DNA of 64,000 nt, taken from positions 992,001-1,056,000 of the forward strand of contig JANQPF010000009.1 in NCBI GenBank assembly GCA_028285415.1, written 5' to 3'. Position numbers and translations under genes: made by a program. This document shows, one piece after another, positions 17,022 through 24,751 of the stretch (the stretch's first letter is position 1; each line of letters begins with the position of its first letter). Source of the stretch: Pseudomonadales bacterium. Lineage in GTDB: Bacteria; Pseudomonadota; Gammaproteobacteria; Pseudomonadales; Azotimanducaceae. The notes below the pieces were generated by a model. That model did no database searches, was not told where the DNA came from, and saw nothing but the letters and a program-made list of their open reading frames with translations.

Positions 17022-18071
17022 GTGGCGCAGGTATCTGCGCTCCTGTTCCTCCTGGCGCCGCTCGCGGCACGCTCGGTCTGCATTCCCGCCCTGCCCGTCC
17101 CCACGAGCAACAACGCCGTTGCACGCGCGGAAGTAGACGGACGGGCGTATCTGCTCACCTTTACCGGTCTCGGCGCCGGCAGGACGTACCGCGACGTGCA
17201 CCGGCAGGGCTGGGTCTGGCAGTCGGGGAATCCAGCCTGGGAACAGCTCCCCGACGTTCCTGTGGCAGCGGGCCGGCTGGCGGCAACGGCGGTAGCGATT
17301 GGTGGTGTTGTCTACCTCTTTGGGGGATACACCGTTGCTGAGGACGGCAGCGAGGTGTCGACCCCCGACAACTTTGCCTTCGACGTCGCCGCGCGCCGCT
17401 TTCGTCGAATTGCGCCGACGCCGGTGCCCGTTGACGACACCGTCAGCTTTGCGTACCTGCAGCGCTACATCTACCTCGTTTCCGGGTGGCACGATCGGGA
17501 CAACGTCAACCGGGTGCAGGTTTACGATACAGCGGAAGATCGATGGTTCGAGGCGACGGCCTACCCCGGTTCACCCGTATTCGGACACGCCGGTGGCGCA
17601 GTCGACAACAGGTTCGTCATTGCCGACGGCGTGGTGGTCATCAGCGATGCAGCGGGACGGCGCTTCGACACCGTCAACGAGGCCTGGCTGGGCACCATTG
17701 ACCCCACGGATCCCGCGAGGATCAGCTACCAGCGTCTGCCTCAGCTACCCGGCCGCGGCCACTACCGCATGGCAGGCACCGGTGACGACAGGAACCGGCG
17801 GGTGCTCTTTGCCGGCGGTACCGCACGCGCCTACAACTACTCCGGCATCGGCTACGACGGCCAACCCGCCCAACCAAGCGCACACATCTTCGCATGGCTC
17901 CTGGACGAAGCCCGCTGGCAGGCTTATCCCGACAAACCAACGCCCACCATGGACCACCGCGGACTCATTGCCTGGGGCGGCGACTGGATCACCATTGGCG
18001 GCATGGGCAGCGCTCAGCGCGTGCTCGATGGCGTTCACGGTATCCACCGCGACGCCACCTGCGACCGCTGA
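17022..18071 (+). CDS. Secreted kelch-repeat beta-propeller protein
   Basis: A 349-residue protein with an N-terminal signal (SALLFLLAPLAARS). Kelch-type blades follow, for example GGVVYLFGGYTVAEDG, YLQRYIYLVSGWHD with VQVYDTAEDRW, and RRVLFAGGTARAYNYSG. Such periplasmic propellers bind sugars or proteins or act as enzymes; sialate mutarotase-like relatives exist. GTG 17022 is the annotated start. However, a CTG at 17013 would give the better signal peptide opening (Met)-K-R-V and is well placed behind GGGGAC, overlapping the previous stop; a CTG start would be rare. It is in the same transcription unit as phosphoribosyltransferase B. Confidence 0.72.
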   Translation: MAQVSALLFLLAPLAARSVCIPALPVPTSNNAVARAEVDGRAYLLTFTGLGAGRTYRDVHRQGWVWQSGNPAWEQLPDVPVAAGRLAATAVAIGGVVYLFGGYTVAEDGSEVSTPDNFAFDVAARRFRRIAPTPVPVDDTVSFAYLQRYIYLVSGWHDRDNVNRVQVYDTAEDRWFEATAYPGSPVFGHAGGAVDNRFVIADGVVVISDAAGRRFDTVNEAWLGTIDPTDPARISYQRLPQLPGRGHYRMAGTGDDRNRRVLFAGGTARAYNYSGIGYDGQPAQPSAHIFAWLLDEARWQAYPDKPTPTMDHRGLIAWGGDWITIGGMGSAQRVLDGVHGIHRDATCDR

Positions 18072-18125
18072 CCACAGCGCCAACCCAGGCTACACTTAGG
18101 CGTTTACGGGTCAGGGAGCGGGATC

Positions 18126-19265
18126 ATCAAATTCGGAATTTTCTTCGAGCTGTCCACACCGCGGCCATTCACCCCGGCGACCGAGCTTGCGGTTTACCAG
18201 AATGCGCTGGAACAGTGCCGGCTGGCAGACGAGCTCGGCTTCGATCACGTCTGGGCGGTAGAGCATCATTTCCTGGAAGGGTATTCCCACTGCTCCGCTC
18301 CGGAAGTCTTTCTGACCGCGGTGGCGGCACAGACCCGGCGCGTCCGCGTAGGCCATGGTGCCGTCGTGTGCGTGCCGGAGATGAACCATCCCGTGCGCGT
18401 CGCGGAGCGGGCGGCAGCGCTCGACCTCATTTCCAACGGGCGCCTGGAACTCGGAACCGCCAGGTCGTCCACGTGGACGGAGCTCGGCGGATTTGAGGTG
18501 AACCCCGACGACACGAAAATCACCTGGGACGAATTCGTGCGGGCGCTCCCGCAAATGTGGATGCAGGAGGAGTTCGAGTGGGAAGGCAAAGCCTTTGCCA
18601 TGCCGCGCCGTAACGTGCTGCCGAAACCGCTGCAGCAGCCACATCCACCGATGTGGGTCACCGTCACCTCCCCCGGAACCGAACTCGATGCCGCTGAGCG
18701 AGGGCTCGGCTGCCTCGGCGTATCTGCGGCAGGCTACGAGGAGCAGGAGCGGCGCACCAAGGAGTACCACCGCGTCATTCAGAACTGCAACCCCGTGGGC
18801 GAACTTGTCAATGACCAGGTACACACAATGAACTTCCTGTATTGCCACGAAGACTACCGTCAGGCGCGAGACATCGGTGTGCCTATGGTGAACGCGTTCA
18901 ACGTTGCCAACGCCCACCTCTACTGGACCCGCGAGGCCTATCCAACCCGCGCGTATCAGACCCTCGGCAACGCCGGCGCCGCGATGAAAGCGAAGAAACC
19001 ACCGGCGGATGACCCGAGCGTCGCCAAGGGCCTGCCTGAAGGGGTTGGCGTCGGCGATCCGGATCATCTGGTGCGCACCATCAAGCGCTGGGAATCCATT
19101 GGCGTGACCGGCATCAACTTCCTGTTGAACGCCATGGAGATGGTCCCCCAGGAGCAGGTGCTCGAGAGTATGCGTCTCTTCGCCAGGGAGGTGATGCCAC
19201 AGTTCAGAAACGCGGACGACCACGCGCAGGCGGTCTACACGCCGGCCGCAATCGAAGCCAACTGA
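18126..19265 (+). CDS. LLM-class (luciferase-like) flavin/F420 oxidoreductase with apparent AUC start
   Basis: The frame from 18126 encodes about 379 residues opening (Met)-KFGIFFELSTPRPFTPATE, the standard first strand of bacterial-luciferase-like TIM-barrel monooxygenases. VEHHFLEGYSHCSAPEVFL and RVRVGHGAVV follow. No ATG, GTG or TTG exists in frame before 18321, and starting at 18321 would delete the first 65 conserved residues, including beta1 and the HH motif. AGGGAG at 18113-18118 sits 7 bases before an ATC codon at 18126, so an AUC start or a single-base change from ATG is the best explanation. The enzyme would use FMNH2 or F420 to oxidise an unknown substrate. The stop overlaps the next ATG (TGATG). 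Confidence 0.75.
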   Translation: MKFGIFFELSTPRPFTPATELAVYQNALEQCRLADELGFDHVWAVEHHFLEGYSHCSAPEVFLTAVAAQTRRVRVGHGAVVCVPEMNHPVRVAERAAALDLISNGRLELGTARSSTWTELGGFEVNPDDTKITWDEFVRALPQMWMQEEFEWEGKAFAMPRRNVLPKPLQQPHPPMWVTVTSPGTELDAAERGLGCLGVSAAGYEEQERRTKEYHRVIQNCNPVGELVNDQVHTMNFLYCHEDYRQARDIGVPMVNAFNVANAHLYWTREAYPTRAYQTLGNAGAAMKAKKPPADDPSVAKGLPEGVGVGDPDHLVRTIKRWESIGVTGINFLLNAMEMVPQEQVLESMRLFAREVMPQFRNADDHAQAVYTPAAIEAN

Positions 19266-20002
19266 TGCTGGTCGGCACAGCCAATCTGGAGCAGCTGGCC
19301 GCTGAGGCGGCGGAGGTCCCTCAGTTTGCGGCGCAGGAAATCGCCTGTGAAGACGTCGTCTGTCTACAGCTCACCGCTGAGATGCCCAACGCCGCGCGCG
19401 AGTCGGTGCTGCCACCCAGCCTGCACCCAACGGTTCCAGCCGCGCTCTCCATCCAGGTTTATGCCGTCGGCAATTCACCCTGGGGCAGTTTCAACTTCGC
19501 AACCACGCGCATCTCCTGTCGCAGCGGCGTCAGAGCGCGGGGATTCACCACCCGCACCGTCGTTGACAACCCGGAAGCCAGCGCGGGTATGCGTAGCCAG
19601 CTCGGCTTTCCGGCGGTGATCGGAACGGTAAGGTTCAGGCACGGCTACGACGGCGCGTCGGTCCAGGTGGGGCTCGACGGCCGGGACATCCTTCACATCG
19701 AAGCCATCGACCCCGAACCGATGGGGCTCGACGATGTCCAGTACACCGGCACGCTGAATCTTGCGCAGACACCGAAAGGGCTCAGGCTCATGCAGGTTGA
19801 AGCGCACACCCAGGCGTCTCGAGTCGACCGTCTGCAGGCACGCCTGGAAGCGTTTGACAGCGCCGGCTGGGGCAATCCACTGCTCGACCCGATTTACGTG
19901 ATCGCAGCCTCCATGACCCGCATCCAACTCGTTTATCCACCCGTGCGCTTTGTCTGCAAAGCCGACGAGCTCGCGTTTACCGGAACCGAACCCGTCGAAT
20001 GA
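19265..20002 (+). CDS. Acetoacetate decarboxylase (ADC) superfamily-like protein
   Basis: A 245-residue protein with LPPSLHPTVPAALSIQVYAVGNSPWGSFNFATTRISCRSG, then GVRARGFTT and GTVRFRHGYDGASVQV. The 'LPP.LHPT.PA' strand and following beta-barrel sequence resemble the acetoacetate decarboxylase family fold. The active-site lysine of true ADC cannot be confidently located here, so activity is uncertain. Its start overlaps the LLM oxidoreductase stop (TGATG) and its stop overlaps the modA start (ATGA), so it is part of a tightly coupled operon. A role with the LLM enzyme in a small catabolic or modification step is inferred. Confidence 0.55.
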   Translation: MLVGTANLEQLAAEAAEVPQFAAQEIACEDVVCLQLTAEMPNAARESVLPPSLHPTVPAALSIQVYAVGNSPWGSFNFATTRISCRSGVRARGFTTRTVVDNPEASAGMRSQLGFPAVIGTVRFRHGYDGASVQVGLDGRDILHIEAIDPEPMGLDDVQYTGTLNLAQTPKGLRLMQVEAHTQASRVDRLQARLEAFDSAGWGNPLLDPIYVIAASMTRIQLVYPPVRFVCKADELAFTGTEPVE

Positions 20003-20730
20003 GACACCGGTTGATGCTGGCGGCTGTGCTCATGACGGTGGCAGGCCATGCCGCCGCTGAGGTCATCACCGTGGCCGTGGCTGCCAACTTCGTCAAACCC
20101 ATGCGCGCGATCGCGGACGCGTTTGCCGAACAGCAGCCTTACTCCATCAGGATCGTCTCCGGATCTTCCGGCAAGCTGTACGCTCAGATCAGAAACGGTG
20201 CGCCCTACGACCTCTTCTTTTCCGCGGATCAGGAAAAGCCTGCGGCGCTCGAAAGCGAAGAGATTGGCCACGCGCGCTTCACCTATGCGATCGGCAGCCT
20301 GTCCCTGTGGTCATCGGACCCCAACCTCGTTGCTGACGGTCCAGCGGTGCTGGCAGCGGGCAATTTCGACAAACTCTCGATCGCGAATCCAAAGCTTGCG
20401 CCGTACGGCCTCGCGGCCGTGCAAACGCTGGAGAGTCTTGGCCTCGACCTGAGTGCACACCAGGTGCAGGGTGAGAACATCGCGCAAACTTATCAGTTTG
20501 TGGCTACGGGCAACGCGGCCCTCGGTTTCGTCGCCACGAGCCAGGTGCTTGATGCAAACGGTTCAGTCTGGCGCGTGCCCGAAAATCTGCACGACCCCAT
20601 TCGTCAGGATGCCGTGGCGATCAGCCTGGGTAACGCGGCCGTCGAAGCCTTCATCGCGTTCGTCAAGGGTGAGGAGAGTCGGTCTATCCTTACCCGTTTC
20701 GGCTATCGCCAGCCCTGCCTGGGAGACTGA
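19999..20730 (+). CDS. modA: Molybdate ABC transporter substrate-binding protein ModA
   Basis: A 243-residue periplasmic binding protein with a signal peptide (AAVLMTVAGHAAA). The mature region starts EVITVAVAANFVKPM and contains VSGSSGKLYAQIRNGAPYDLFFSAD, the oxyanion-binding motif of ModA. GAP-YD-F-SAD and the later NAALGFVATSQV are also family-specific. It captures molybdate (or tungstate) for ModBC. The start overlaps the preceding gene by 4 bp (ATGA). The permease and ATPase genes follow directly. Confidence 0.93.
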   Translation: MRHRLMLAAVLMTVAGHAAAEVITVAVAANFVKPMRAIADAFAEQQPYSIRIVSGSSGKLYAQIRNGAPYDLFFSADQEKPAALESEEIGHARFTYAIGSLSLWSSDPNLVADGPAVLAAGNFDKLSIANPKLAPYGLAAVQTLESLGLDLSAHQVQGENIAQTYQFVATGNAALGFVATSQVLDANGSVWRVPENLHDPIRQDAVAISLGNAAVEAFIAFVKGEESRSILTRFGYRQPCLGD

Positions 20731-20734
20731 CGCG

Positions 20735-21421
20735 ATGGCCTGGGAAGCACTCTGGCTGACGGCACGCCTGGCAACGACGGTGACGATCATACTCCTCATC
20801 ATCGGCACGCCGCTTGCCTGGTGGCTTGCGCGGACCCGTTCTTTCTGGCGGGTGCCGGTGGGCGCCATTGTTGCCATGCCGCTGGTGCTGCCGCCGACGG
20901 TGCTTGGTTTTTATCTTCTGATTGCGCTTGGTCCAAACGGTCCGCTCGGCACGGTCACGCAGGCACTCGGGCTCGGCCTGCTGCCGTTCACCTTCTGGGG
21001 TCTGGTTGTGGCCTCCGTGCTGTACTCGATGCCGTTTGTCGTGCAGCCAATTCAGAACGCCATCGCCGCGCTTGGCGACCGGCCGCTGGAGGCCGCGGCA
21101 ACGCTGCGCGCCGGCCCGATGGACCGCTTCTTCAGCGTGGTGCTGCCCATGGCCCGTCCAGGCATTGTGACGGCCAGCGTTCTGGGATTTGCCCACACGG
21201 TCGGTGAGTTCGGCGTTGTGCTCATGATCGGCGGCAACATCCCCGGGGAAACGCGCGTTGCCTCCATACAGATCTACGACCACGTGGAAGCCCTGGAATA
21301 CGCCCAGGCAGGCGAGCTGTCGCTGATCATGGTGATTTTTGCATTCATCGTGCTGGCAGGCCTTTATCTCTATCAAAACAAACATCCTCACGCCGGTATG
21401 ACGTTCGGTCCACGCCCATGA
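20735..21421 (+). CDS. modB: Molybdate ABC transporter permease ModB
   Basis: A 228-residue inner-membrane permease with about five or six transmembrane helices. The start is ATG 20735, four bases after the modA stop; the longer open frame upstream is out of frame with ModA and unsupported. The ATPase-coupling EAA loop is visible as EAAATLRAGPMDRFFSVVLP. PLVLPPTVLGFYLL and FAHTVGEFGVVLMIGGNIPG are typical of ModB/CysT-type permeases. The stop overlaps the modC start by 4 bp. Confidence 0.93.
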   Translation: MAWEALWLTARLATTVTIILLIIGTPLAWWLARTRSFWRVPVGAIVAMPLVLPPTVLGFYLLIALGPNGPLGTVTQALGLGLLPFTFWGLVVASVLYSMPFVVQPIQNAIAALGDRPLEAAATLRAGPMDRFFSVVLPMARPGIVTASVLGFAHTVGEFGVVLMIGGNIPGETRVASIQIYDHVEALEYAQAGELSLIMVIFAFIVLAGLYLYQNKHPHAGMTFGPRP

Positions 21422-22503
21422 GCAACATCCACGCGGCGTTCAACCTCAACTTCGCCAACACCGGCACGCGCGCGTTCAGCATGGCTATCGACATCACCGT
21501 TCCCGGCGCCGGTATCACCGCCATCTTCGGCCCCTCCGGGTCCGGCAAGACCACGCTGCTGCGCTGCATCGCGGGTCTCTACCGGGCAACGGGGACAGTG
21601 AACGTCAACGGCACCGTCTGGCAGGACGAAGGCGTCTTCATCCCGACCCATCGCCGTCCACTGGGTTACGTGTTTCAGGACGCCAACCTCTTCAGCCATT
21701 TGAACGTACGCGGCAACCTGGCGTACGCCAGCAAACGCGCACAATCGCCTGTGACCGCAAGCCGGCATGCCCGCATCCTGGAGGTGCTCGGCATCGAAAA
21801 CCTGCTCGACCAGCCGGCAACGTCGCTGTCCGGTGGCGAGCAACAGCGTGTGGCCATCGCCCGGGCACTCCTGATCAATCCCGAGCTCCTGCTGATGGAC
21901 GAGCCGCTCGCTTCGCTCGATATTGCCCGCAGACAGGAAATCCTCCCCTACCTCGAAGCCATGCATGCCGAATTCAACCTGCCTGTGCTGTACGTGAGCC
22001 ACGCCGTGGATGAAGTTTCCCGCCTGGCTGATCACGTGGTGGTGCTCGAAGCAGGCCGCGTGACCGCGGAAGGTGAGGTTGGCGAGCTCCTGGCGCATCT
22101 CAACACGCCGTTGCAGAGCGCCGACGACGCCGGGGTCATCGTCAATGCCCGTATCACAGAGCGTGACGAGAAATGGCATCTCATCCGCGCCGAATTTGCC
22201 GGTGGCGCAATCTGGCTGACGGACAACGGTGAGGCTGTGGGTACCGACGTGCGCATACGCATCATGGCACGCGACGTCAGCCTGGCCGCGTCCGAGCACG
22301 CCGATACCAGCATTCTCAATCGCCTGCCGGCGCGGGTCAGCGGCATTCGCGAGGATCCCCACGGGCCCACCTGCCTCGTGCAGCTGGCAATCGGCAACGA
22401 ACACCTGCTGGCGCGTGTCACCCGGCGGTCCGTTGCCCACCTCAACCTCGAGGTGGGCGCCACCGTCTGGGTGCAGGTCAAATCAGCCGCAGTGGCGCAC
22501 TGA
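21418..22503 (+). CDS. modC: Molybdate ABC transporter ATP-binding protein ModC
   Basis: A 361-residue ATPase with Walker A GPSGSGKTT, Q-loop VFQDANLF, signature LSGGEQQRVAIARALL, Walker B LLLMDEPLASLD and switch His in YVSHAVDEV. The C-terminal 70 residues (NRLPARVSGIREDP...LLARVTRRSVAHL...VWVQVKSAAVA) form the TOBE/Mop molybdate-sensing domain that distinguishes ModC from other importer ATPases. It energises uptake through ModB. It overlaps modB by ATGA, and threonine synthase follows 13 bp later. Confidence 0.94.
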   Translation: MSNIHAAFNLNFANTGTRAFSMAIDITVPGAGITAIFGPSGSGKTTLLRCIAGLYRATGTVNVNGTVWQDEGVFIPTHRRPLGYVFQDANLFSHLNVRGNLAYASKRAQSPVTASRHARILEVLGIENLLDQPATSLSGGEQQRVAIARALLINPELLLMDEPLASLDIARRQEILPYLEAMHAEFNLPVLYVSHAVDEVSRLADHVVVLEAGRVTAEGEVGELLAHLNTPLQSADDAGVIVNARITERDEKWHLIRAEFAGGAIWLTDNGEAVGTDVRIRIMARDVSLAASEHADTSILNRLPARVSGIREDPHGPTCLVQLAIGNEHLLARVTRRSVAHLNLEVGATVWVQVKSAAVAH

Positions 22504-22516
22504 CGACGGAGAGATC

Positions 22517-23746
22517 ATGCCAAGCACGGTGACACATCTGGAAAGCGCTCTGGACGGCACCCGCTTTGAGGCGGGCGTCCTGCAGACCATGCACCAGGAC
22601 CGGCCGCTCTGGGTACGCTACGACCTCGATCAGGCGGCGGCGCTCATGAGCAAGGAACGCCTTGCCGCGCGCGCACCAGGGATGTGGCGCTACCGGGAGC
22701 TGCTGCCTCATACCGACGAACAAACCCTCGTCACGCTGGGTGAGGGGCCTTCCCCGCTGCTGCCGGCACCGCGTCTCGGCGCGCGGCTGGGTCTGTCCCG
22801 GTTACTGATCAAAGACGAATCGCAGCTCCCCACCGGCAGCTTCAAAAGCCGCGGCATGGCGATGGCCTTGACGATGGCATCCGGCTTCGACGTGACGACC
22901 ATTGCACTGCCTTCCGCGGGAAACGCGGGCGGGGCAGCGGCGGCGTACGGCGCCCGCGCGGGACTCAACGTTTACGTGTTCATGCCCGCCGATACGCCGC
23001 GCATCAACCAGCTGGAGTGCCTGGCCGCAGGCGCCCACACGTACGTCGCCAACGGTCTCATCAACGACTGTGGCGCGCTTGTCAAAGCCGGCAAGTCGGC
23101 GCTCGGATGGTTTGATCTTTCCACGCTGAAAGAGCCTTACCGCCTCGAGGGTAAGAAAACCATGGGGCTCGAGCTTGCGGAGCAATGCAACTGGGTGCTT
23201 CCTGACGTGATCGTTTATCCCACCGGTGGGGGTACGGGCCTCATTGCCATGTGGAAAGCGTTCCAGGAGCTCAAGGCCATGGGCTGGCTCGAGTCTGCCA
23301 ACATGCCGCGCATGGTGGCCGTACAGGCGGACGGTTGCTGCCCCATCGTCACGGCGTATGAGGCGGGCGAGCGGTTCGCCGCCCAACACGAGAACGCGCA
23401 CACGATCGCCAGCGGGATCCGCGTCCCCGCTGCCGTCGGCGATTTCATGATTCTGGATACCGTGCGGGAGAGCAACGGCTGCGCCATTGCCGTTGCAGAA
23501 GACAGCATTCAGCGGTGGATGCGGGATGCCATCGCCGCGGAGGGCATCTCCATCTGCCCTGAAACCGGCGCCTGCATCAGCGCGCTCGAGGCGCTAACGC
23601 AGAGCGGTTGGATCCAGCCTGACGAGCGGGTGGTTGTCCTCAACACCGGTGCGGCACAGAAGTACGTCGAGGCGCTGGCGGGTGACCTGCCGTCGATTGA
23701 CCTCGCGGCGGTCGATTGGAAAGCGCTTGCGGCCGCCACCGGCTAG
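22517..23746 (+). CDS. thrC: Threonine synthase (PLP-dependent)
   Basis: A 409-residue fold-type II PLP enzyme from ATG 22517, with a GGAGA ribosome binding site. The PLP lysine is in LPTGSFKSRGMA, the phosphate-binding region in YPTGGGTGLIAMWKAF, and PSAGNAGGAAAAYGARAG is also conserved. The N-terminal RYRELLPHTDEQTLVTLGEGPSPL is characteristic of threonine synthases of the cystathionine-synthase-like subgroup, which convert O-phosphohomoserine to threonine. The enzyme is cytoplasmic. It is the last gene of the LLM-ADC-modABC operon, an unusual location away from hom/thrB. A related PLP lyase with another substrate cannot be excluded. Confidence 0.82.
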   Translation: MPSTVTHLESALDGTRFEAGVLQTMHQDRPLWVRYDLDQAAALMSKERLAARAPGMWRYRELLPHTDEQTLVTLGEGPSPLLPAPRLGARLGLSRLLIKDESQLPTGSFKSRGMAMALTMASGFDVTTIALPSAGNAGGAAAAYGARAGLNVYVFMPADTPRINQLECLAAGAHTYVANGLINDCGALVKAGKSALGWFDLSTLKEPYRLEGKKTMGLELAEQCNWVLPDVIVYPTGGGTGLIAMWKAFQELKAMGWLESANMPRMVAVQADGCCPIVTAYEAGERFAAQHENAHTIASGIRVPAAVGDFMILDTVRESNGCAIAVAEDSIQRWMRDAIAAEGISICPETGACISALEALTQSGWIQPDERVVVLNTGAAQKYVEALAGDLPSIDLAAVDWKALAAATG

Positions 23747-23827
23747 CGTGGTATGCAAAGGAGTTGACGCGACTTTGATGGCCAACGGGCTAGGCTCAAC
23801 CTCCCTTCTGAAGCAACAACTGTCACA

Positions 23828-24127
23828 GTGGCACCTTCTCTCGAAAAGACCCTCGAAAAGATTGCAGTGAGCGGCGCCGGCATCGAAGTGCATGCCGTCG
23901 ACCCCATGATTTACCTCGTGTTTCAACGCGCGCATGAGCACCTCGAACCCGTGGTCGACGCCAACGGCGCCACGCTCGCTTTCCGCAGCCGCTACGCGGC
24001 GCTTGCGGCGCTGCGGGATGCAGGCGTCCAGGAACTCGAGTTCATCCATCGCAGCGCCTACGGGGAAATGGTTGGCATCGACGATCAAAGCGGTTCCAAC
24101 GAGTTCAGGGAGCGCGTCAAACTTTGA
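23828..24127 (+). CDS. DUF6482-like small protein
   Basis: A 99-residue cytoplasmic protein starting with GTG. It contains DPMIYLVFQRAHEHLEPVVDANGATLAFRSRYAALAALRDAGVQELEFIHRSAYGEMVG. The order 'YLV...G..L.FRS...A...L...G......H.SAY.EM.G' matches my memory of the short DUF6482 proteins of pseudomonads and relatives. No function is known to me. It stands alone 81 bp downstream of threonine synthase and before the exosortase block. Confidence 0.6.
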   Translation: MAPSLEKTLEKIAVSGAGIEVHAVDPMIYLVFQRAHEHLEPVVDANGATLAFRSRYAALAALRDAGVQELEFIHRSAYGEMVGIDDQSGSNEFRERVKL

Positions 24128-24306
24128 ACCCGCCGACATTCGCCAGTTTCCTGGAGGGAACGTTGTTCACGAGCCTCGCGAACGCGAGATGCTCCAACGC
24201 CATTCGAACCAACATGTAAATCGAACCATACGATTATTTACACACGGACCATCGTGCCGGCGGATCTTTCCACATACTCTGAGCGTACTAGCTAGTGGAC
24301 CCCTGC

Positions 24307-24711
24307 ATGACCAACTTTGAAAGAATCCTGTTACCCGTGACCCTTTGCATCGGGTGCATGGTCTCAGCAAATCTATACGCGTCCGTTCACGATCAAACGA
24401 CGCGCCAAACCGAACCGTTCAACTACGTTAGTATCAGTGACGTCAACCGCCAGGGTGAAGCCCACTTCGATCACAAAGTGAGCCACCCTGTGGTCCCACC
24501 GGAGCGGCAGTCGCTCATAAAAAAGAAGCGGCAGAAAAGAGAAAAGAGAATCCGCATTGACCGGGATTCGAAACCCGGGGTTATCACTAGATCACGAACT
24601 AAAGTAAAACCGCACACCGTACCGGAGTTGGACGGCAACGTTGCTGCGCTCGCGTTGTCCCTGCTGCTGGGCTTGATCACCCTCCGTCGCGAGGTTCGTC
24701 GAACCGAGTAG
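24307..24711 (+). CDS. VPELD/VPEID-CTERM sorted surface protein (exosortase E target)
   Basis: A 134-residue secreted protein. It has a signal peptide (ILLPVTLCIGCMVSANLYA), a short polar region and a very basic stretch (SLIKKKRQKREKRIR). The C-terminal tripartite sorting signal is VPELDG, then the hydrophobic helix NVAALALSLLLGLITL, then a basic tail RREVRRTE. This matches the VPEID-CTERM class, in which one small protein is encoded beside exosortase E. The motif has Leu where the family name has Ile. The next gene is that exosortase, so this is its likely substrate. Base composition is lower in G+C than neighbouring genes. Confidence 0.8.
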   Translation: MTNFERILLPVTLCIGCMVSANLYASVHDQTTRQTEPFNYVSISDVNRQGEAHFDHKVSHPVVPPERQSLIKKKRQKREKRIRIDRDSKPGVITRSRTKVKPHTVPELDGNVAALALSLLLGLITLRREVRRTE

Positions 24712-24751
24712 GAAATTGCCGGTTCATATCCCCTAGCGAGCAAAGTCAGCC

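Noticed and set aside
18097-18126. Minus-strand TGATCC...CGCCTA pair in the gap before the LLM gene
   Set aside because: The spacer is 18 bp rather than the invariant 17, it points into the 3' end of the kelch gene with no gene to transcribe, and is far from the regulon. Probably chance.
24215-24241. Imperfect inverted repeat in the gap before the VPELD-CTERM gene as an operator
   Set aside because: The arms match only with a 3-nt insertion and there is no regulator nearby to support it.
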